Part shown: positions 61,072 through 64,000 of the stretch, piece after piece
Layout: each line of letters starts with the position of its first letter
How positions within the stretch are numbered: position 1 is the stretch's first letter
Source: Flavobacterium undicola
Lineage (GTDB): Bacteria > Bacteroidota > Bacteroidia > Flavobacteriales > Flavobacteriaceae
Assembly (NCBI RefSeq): GCF_009909155.2
Contig: NZ_JAAAPM020000008.1
Coordinates: 78,091-142,090 of the forward strand
Length of the DNA stretch: 64,000 nt
Direction: 5' to 3'
Program-made: the position numbers and the translations under genes
The notes under the pieces: generated by a model
Database searches by the model: none
Seen by the model: the letters and a program-made list of their open reading frames with translations, nothing else
Told to the model about the DNA's origin: nothing

Positions 61072-61466
61072 ACTTTATAGCTTATAATTAGGTGTTTATT
61101 AAGAACTTTCGAAACAAGTCCTTAATAAAATTTAAAATACAATTCCTATTTTTTATTGACACTTTCAATTGTAGGTATTGAAAATCATCAGAGAAAACTG
61201 CAACTTCTGTCAAGTGGGGAACTTTAGAAGCCTCATGCTAATATAAGACTTTATTTATAAATTATGAAAAAAAATTTAAAAAACCGCACGAATCATTGGG
61301 TATGATTCACTCATTTTTAATTTTTTTTCAATTCTCTAAAACTTTTTAAAATATCAAGGGTCTAATAAATTTTACAAGTTACCATTACAAACCATTTTCG
61401 AAGCAAATCTAAATTGGCTAATTATGAAATAATTCTACCTACTATTAACAATTAATCTCAAAAAAA
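61072..61466. other. Intergenic leader region with a 7-bp palindrome
   Basis: 395 bp lie between the divergent kinase and PepSY-like lipoprotein genes. A perfect inverted repeat GAATCAT (61290-61296) / ATGATTC (61302-61308), with a TGGGT loop, lies about 160 bp upstream of the lipoprotein start and could be an operator. The rest is AT-rich without an ORF. Confidence 0.4.
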
Positions 61467-62645
61467 ATGAAAAAAATCTCTCTTATTGCAATCGCCTTAT
61501 CTTGCGCATTGTACAGCTGTTCAACTGACGGTACTGATTCTACTGATACCTCAACTACCGCATCATTAACGTACGAAACCACTAGTGCTGCTACTCTACC
61601 CACAACAATTAGTAGTTACGTAGCTAAGACCTATACTGGATCTACTATTTCAGAAGTAAATTTAAATTCAGATGGAACCTACACAATCTATGTTAGCACG
61701 GGAGCAACATCCAAAAGCATTACTAACATCAATGCTATTTTTAAACTAAATTTTACTGCTAAAGGACTTTTGTCAAGCTCTAGTAAAATTACTCCAGTTG
61801 CCATTAGCGATTTATTAGCATCTATTGTAACCTACATTAATACTAATTATGTTGGTGCTACTATAAATTCGGCTCATGTTAAATCTGACGGCAGTTTTGA
61901 TGTTTTAATCACAACGGCAGACAAGGTTAAAATCAGACTGCATTTCAGCAGTACAGGCGAATTTGTTTCGGCCCATGAATTGAAAGCGAATGGAAACCAC
62001 AGACACCATCATTCAGATAAACACACTCGCATAGCTCTTGCCGATTTAGCAAGCAGCATCACCACTTACATTAGTGCTAATTATGCCGGATCAAAAACGG
62101 TAGTTGCTTTCTCTGAGGCTGATGGAAGTATCGACGTATTTATAGTTACTGCGGATGGTGCCAAACTCAATTTAAACTTTACAGCGGATGGCACATTTGT
62201 ATCGGTGAGCACTATTGATGCGTTCCATTTAAGAGAACATACTATTATAACTGCTGCTAATTTACCTGCCGAAATCACCGCTTACATCACAACAAATTAT
62301 GCAGGCGCAACTATAAACCTAGGACATATCGAACCTGATGGAACTTATGAAGTGTATATTACCACAGCAGCAGCAGCAAAATTAAAATTAACTTTCTCTG
62401 CAACATTCCAATTTGTTTCTGAGCAAACTAAGTCTGATTTTGGTAATCACACCTCTATTTCTTTAACTGATTTAATTACTGCAATCACTACTTATATTAA
62501 CACCAATTATCCTGATGCAGTTATCAATGGAGCTCATAAAGAAAAAGATGGTACTATTGAAGTTTATATCACAACTACTGCCGCTGCTCATTTAGAACTT
62601 GAGTTTTCGGCAACAGGAACATTCCTTAGTGTAGAAACAAGGTAA
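61467..62645 (+). CDS. Lipoprotein of five PepSY-like repeats
   Basis: The 392-residue protein has lipobox ALYSC (Cys at about 18) and a Ser/Thr/Asp-rich linker. It then carries five tandem repeats of about 65-75 residues, each 'LPTTISSYVAKTYTGSTISE' or similar, a 'DGTYTIYVST' pair of strands and an 'LNFTAKGLLSS' strand. This helix-plus-four-strand pattern is that of the PepSY-like (DUF2874-type) domain seen in small periplasmic proteins. Families with this fold bind or inhibit proteases or sense peptides; a five-copy array in one lipoprotein is unusual. A His-rich stretch (HRHHHSDKH, about 174-182) between repeats two and three may bind metal. It is upstream of an ECF sigma factor gene on the same strand, separated by 161 bp. 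Confidence 0.75.
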   Translation: MKKISLIAIALSCALYSCSTDGTDSTDTSTTASLTYETTSAATLPTTISSYVAKTYTGSTISEVNLNSDGTYTIYVSTGATSKSITNINAIFKLNFTAKGLLSSSSKITPVAISDLLASIVTYINTNYVGATINSAHVKSDGSFDVLITTADKVKIRLHFSSTGEFVSAHELKANGNHRHHHSDKHTRIALADLASSITTYISANYAGSKTVVAFSEADGSIDVFIVTADGAKLNLNFTADGTFVSVSTIDAFHLREHTIITAANLPAEITAYITTNYAGATINLGHIEPDGTYEVYITTAAAAKLKLTFSATFQFVSEQTKSDFGNHTSISLTDLITAITTYINTNYPDAVINGAHKEKDGTIEVYITTTAAAHLELEFSATGTFLSVETR

Positions 62646-62746
62646 TGTAATCATCAAACCCTAACCCATACAGGAAAACAAACTCTTGTATGGGTTTAAT
62701 TAAAATTTATTTTTAAATTGACAAAGCACCGAATAATTAAATCCTT

Positions 62747-62782
62747 TTGAATTAGTAATTTAGGCTTTAAATTGTAATTTTG
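62747..62782 (+). promoter_or_regulatory. Possible promoter of the ECF sigma factor gene
   Basis: TAATTTTG at 62775-62782 fits the -7 box, with TTG at 62747-62749 (25-bp spacer, slightly long). It lies 24 bp before the TTG start codon at 62807. Confidence 0.4.
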
Positions 62783-62806
62783 AATTAATAATTGAATTTG
62801 TAACTA

Positions 62807-63391
62807 TTGGCAAACGAATCCGATTTTATTGACCAGTTAATTAGCGAAACTCACAGAGACAACGCTTTTAAAAAACTACTTGATCTCTATCAGGTTAGAT
62901 TGTATTGGCATATAAGGAAATTAGTTATTACTCACGAAAATGCTGACGATGTTTTACAAAATACTTTTATCAGAGTATATAAAAGTCTAGCTAATTTTTC
63001 TCAACAAAGTTCCCTTTATACCTGGATGTATAAAATTGCCTACAATGAATCTATTCGTTTTTTAGAACAAAATAAAAACAAACATTCCATCTCAATAGAG
63101 GATGTAAACACAAAATATTTGAATTGTTTATTAGAAGACACTTTTTTTGAAGGCGATGCAATGCAATTAAAATTACAAACTGCGGTTTCTGAATTAAACT
63201 ACAAACAAAGGCAGATATTTAATATGAAGTATTATGATGACCTAAAATTTCGTGAAATTGCAACAATTTTAGAAATGAAAGAAGGAACAATAAAAACATT
63301 GTATTATAATGCCGTGAAGTTTATTGAAAATAATATCGAAATATTACCCGTAAAAAAAGGGGAATCAGTTCAAAATACAGAAAACATCTAA
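62807..63391 (+). CDS. ECF-type RNA polymerase sigma factor
   Basis: The 194-residue protein has sigma region 2 (about 25-90; ENADDVLQNTFIRVYKSL and the SLYTWMYKIAYNESIRFL helix for -10 recognition) and region 4 (about 120-180; LNYKQRQIFNMKYYDDLKF then MKEGTIKTLYYNAVKF helix-turn-helix). The start codon appears to be TTG at 62807, since no ATG precedes region 2. The next gene, 10 bp downstream, is a small membrane protein that looks like its anti-sigma factor, so activity is probably controlled by membrane sequestration. Confidence 0.92.
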   Translation: MANESDFIDQLISETHRDNAFKKLLDLYQVRLYWHIRKLVITHENADDVLQNTFIRVYKSLANFSQQSSLYTWMYKIAYNESIRFLEQNKNKHSISIEDVNTKYLNCLLEDTFFEGDAMQLKLQTAVSELNYKQRQIFNMKYYDDLKFREIATILEMKEGTIKTLYYNAVKFIENNIEILPVKKGESVQNTENI

Positions 63392-63401
63392 GACAAAAAA
63401 T

Positions 63402-63857
63402 ATGGAAACAAATGATAAAATAAATCAAATGAACGATGATGAATTAAATAAAATTCATTCGGATTCTTTAGGTCTTAATGTTCCTGAAAATTATTTTTTT
63501 GAGTCTAAGAATAGAATCCTGAATAAGGTAGTAACTAAAGAAGAGCCTAAAACAATTCCTTTTTACAGAAAAAAAACAATATGGTTTGCTGCAGCAACGC
63601 TAACTTTGTTTTTAGGATTAACTGTTTGTAATAAATATGCAGCACTAGATGAACAAAAAATTGCTGACCAACTTACTGATAGCATTGCTCAAATCGATAA
63701 TGAAAATGGGGCAACAGCTGTTTCAAAAAACAATTTCAACAATCAAATACCAAATATTAGTTTAACTGCCGAAAATGACATTTTAGTTTCTTCATTATTT
63801 GTTGAAGAAAAAGAAGTCGATCAATACATTACAAACTGTATTTTAGAAGATATGTAG
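63402..63857 (+). CDS. Probable anti-sigma factor, single-pass membrane protein
   Basis: The 151-residue protein has a cytoplasmic N-terminus of about 58 residues (with LGLNVPENYFFESKNRIL), one transmembrane segment (about 59-76, IWFAAATLTLFLGLTV) and a periplasmic tail of about 75 residues. It starts 10 bp after the ECF sigma gene. This topology and position fit a sigma-sequestering protein, but there is no zinc-binding ZAS motif (H...CxxC) and the assignment rests on context. The 'VPENYF' motif is common in small flavobacterial proteins encoded after ECF sigma factors. Confidence 0.75.
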   Translation: METNDKINQMNDDELNKIHSDSLGLNVPENYFFESKNRILNKVVTKEEPKTIPFYRKKTIWFAAATLTLFLGLTVCNKYAALDEQKIADQLTDSIAQIDNENGATAVSKNNFNNQIPNISLTAENDILVSSLFVEEKEVDQYITNCILEDM

Positions 63858-63928
63858 CCCTTTTTATTAAACTTTTATTGAGTTAGTCATTTAGTTTCTG
63901 TATTTTTATGTCTTTAAAAACAGTCGTT

Positions 63929-64000
63929 ATGGAAGTATTTGAAGGACAAAGCATACTAAACTTTATAAAAGAATTGCCAAATGATGAAGCTTGCAAAGCT
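63929..64000 (+). CDS. Start of a probable IS1595-family transposase (cut by window edge)
   Basis: The last 72 bases are an open frame of 24 codons from ATG 63929 (MEVFEGQSILNFIKELPNDE). This matches the opening of IS1595/ISXO2-type transposases, which begin with a 'DD/E-C-K-A-Y-L' helix before a zinc ribbon and DDE domain; here ACKA is just reached. The rest lies outside the window, so whether the element is intact is unknown. It starts 72 bp after the anti-sigma gene. Confidence 0.55.
   Translation, partial: MEVFEGQSILNFIKELPNDEACKA

Overview
The window is a stretch of chromosome from a member of the Bacteroidetes, most likely Flavobacteriaceae and close to Flavobacterium. The evidence is the low G+C content, Bacteroidetes-type promoters (TTG, about 20-25 bp, then TAnnTTTG), a SusC/SusD/SusE locus, Bacteroidetes-only domains (DUF2480, DUF3078, DUF5689, DUF6377), and two giant secreted proteins that end in type IX secretion (T9SS) sorting domains. 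It reads as host chromosome with scattered accessory pieces. No prophage, conjugative element or CRISPR array is visible.

Layout. 1-2.8 kb: end of an outer-membrane protein gene behind a CHASE4-like hybrid histidine kinase. 3.0-7.0 kb: mfd and an overlapping lipoprotein gene. 7.2-12.4 kb: a carboxypeptidase-regulatory-like surface protein, an M1 metallopeptidase and an S8 serine peptidase. 12.7-18.1 kb: a giant delta-60/SprB/HYR/PKD T9SS protein with a Fn3-like lipoprotein. 18.2-19.1 kb: an MBL-fold hydrolase. 19.2-28.1 kb: the SUF Fe-S cluster assembly locus (A-type carrier, sufB, sufC, sufD, sufS, sufE, sufT, DUF2480, DUF3078). It is interrupted by a complete YoeB-family toxin-antitoxin pair between sufB and sufC and by an unknown lipoprotein gene between sufS and sufE. 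28.1-30.3 kb: an outer-membrane-like lipoprotein and hflX, separated by a structured intergenic element. 30.5-40.5 kb: a maltodextrin/starch-type utilisation locus (SusR-like regulator, GH13 glucosidase, SusC, SusD, SusE/F), followed by a 178-bp 3' remnant of a second GH13 gene. 40.6-46.8 kb: an FKBP lipoprotein and a 1822-residue T9SS-exported PL11 rhamnogalacturonan lyase. 46.9-52.2 kb: an unknown protein and a DUF5689 lipoprotein/TonB receptor pair. 52.9-58.9 kb: an MFS transporter, a second toxin-antitoxin pair (yefM-yoeB) with a recognisable operator, a Gfo/Idh/MocA oxidoreductase, a YqjM-like ene-reductase and rseP. 59.0-59.3 kb: tRNA-Asn followed by two decayed copies of its 3' end plus terminator. 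59.3-61.1 kb: a PAS histidine kinase and single-domain response regulator. 61.5-63.9 kb: a lipoprotein of five PepSY-like repeats, then an ECF sigma factor and its likely anti-sigma factor. The last 72 bases begin a probable IS1595-family transposase.

How the genes work together. The SUF genes make one Fe-S assembly machine: SufS/SufE supply sulfur, SufBCD is the scaffold, and the A-type protein and SufT help delivery. The regulator at 30.5 kb probably senses maltooligosaccharides and switches on the GH13/SusCDE genes, which bind, import and hydrolyse alpha-glucans. The kinases, the ECF sigma/anti-sigma pair and RseP are separate envelope-signalling elements.

Most worth a second look: the toxin-antitoxin pair inside the suf operon, the truncated GH13 copy after susE, the serial decay of tRNA-Asn 3' ends, the structured element beside hflX, and the five-repeat PepSY-like lipoprotein. 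I saw no clear new defence system. Gaps under 300 bp that are not listed (2811-2992, 7023-7227, 12380-12670, 32164-32400, 41058-41350) show nothing I can support beyond AT-rich leader sequence.
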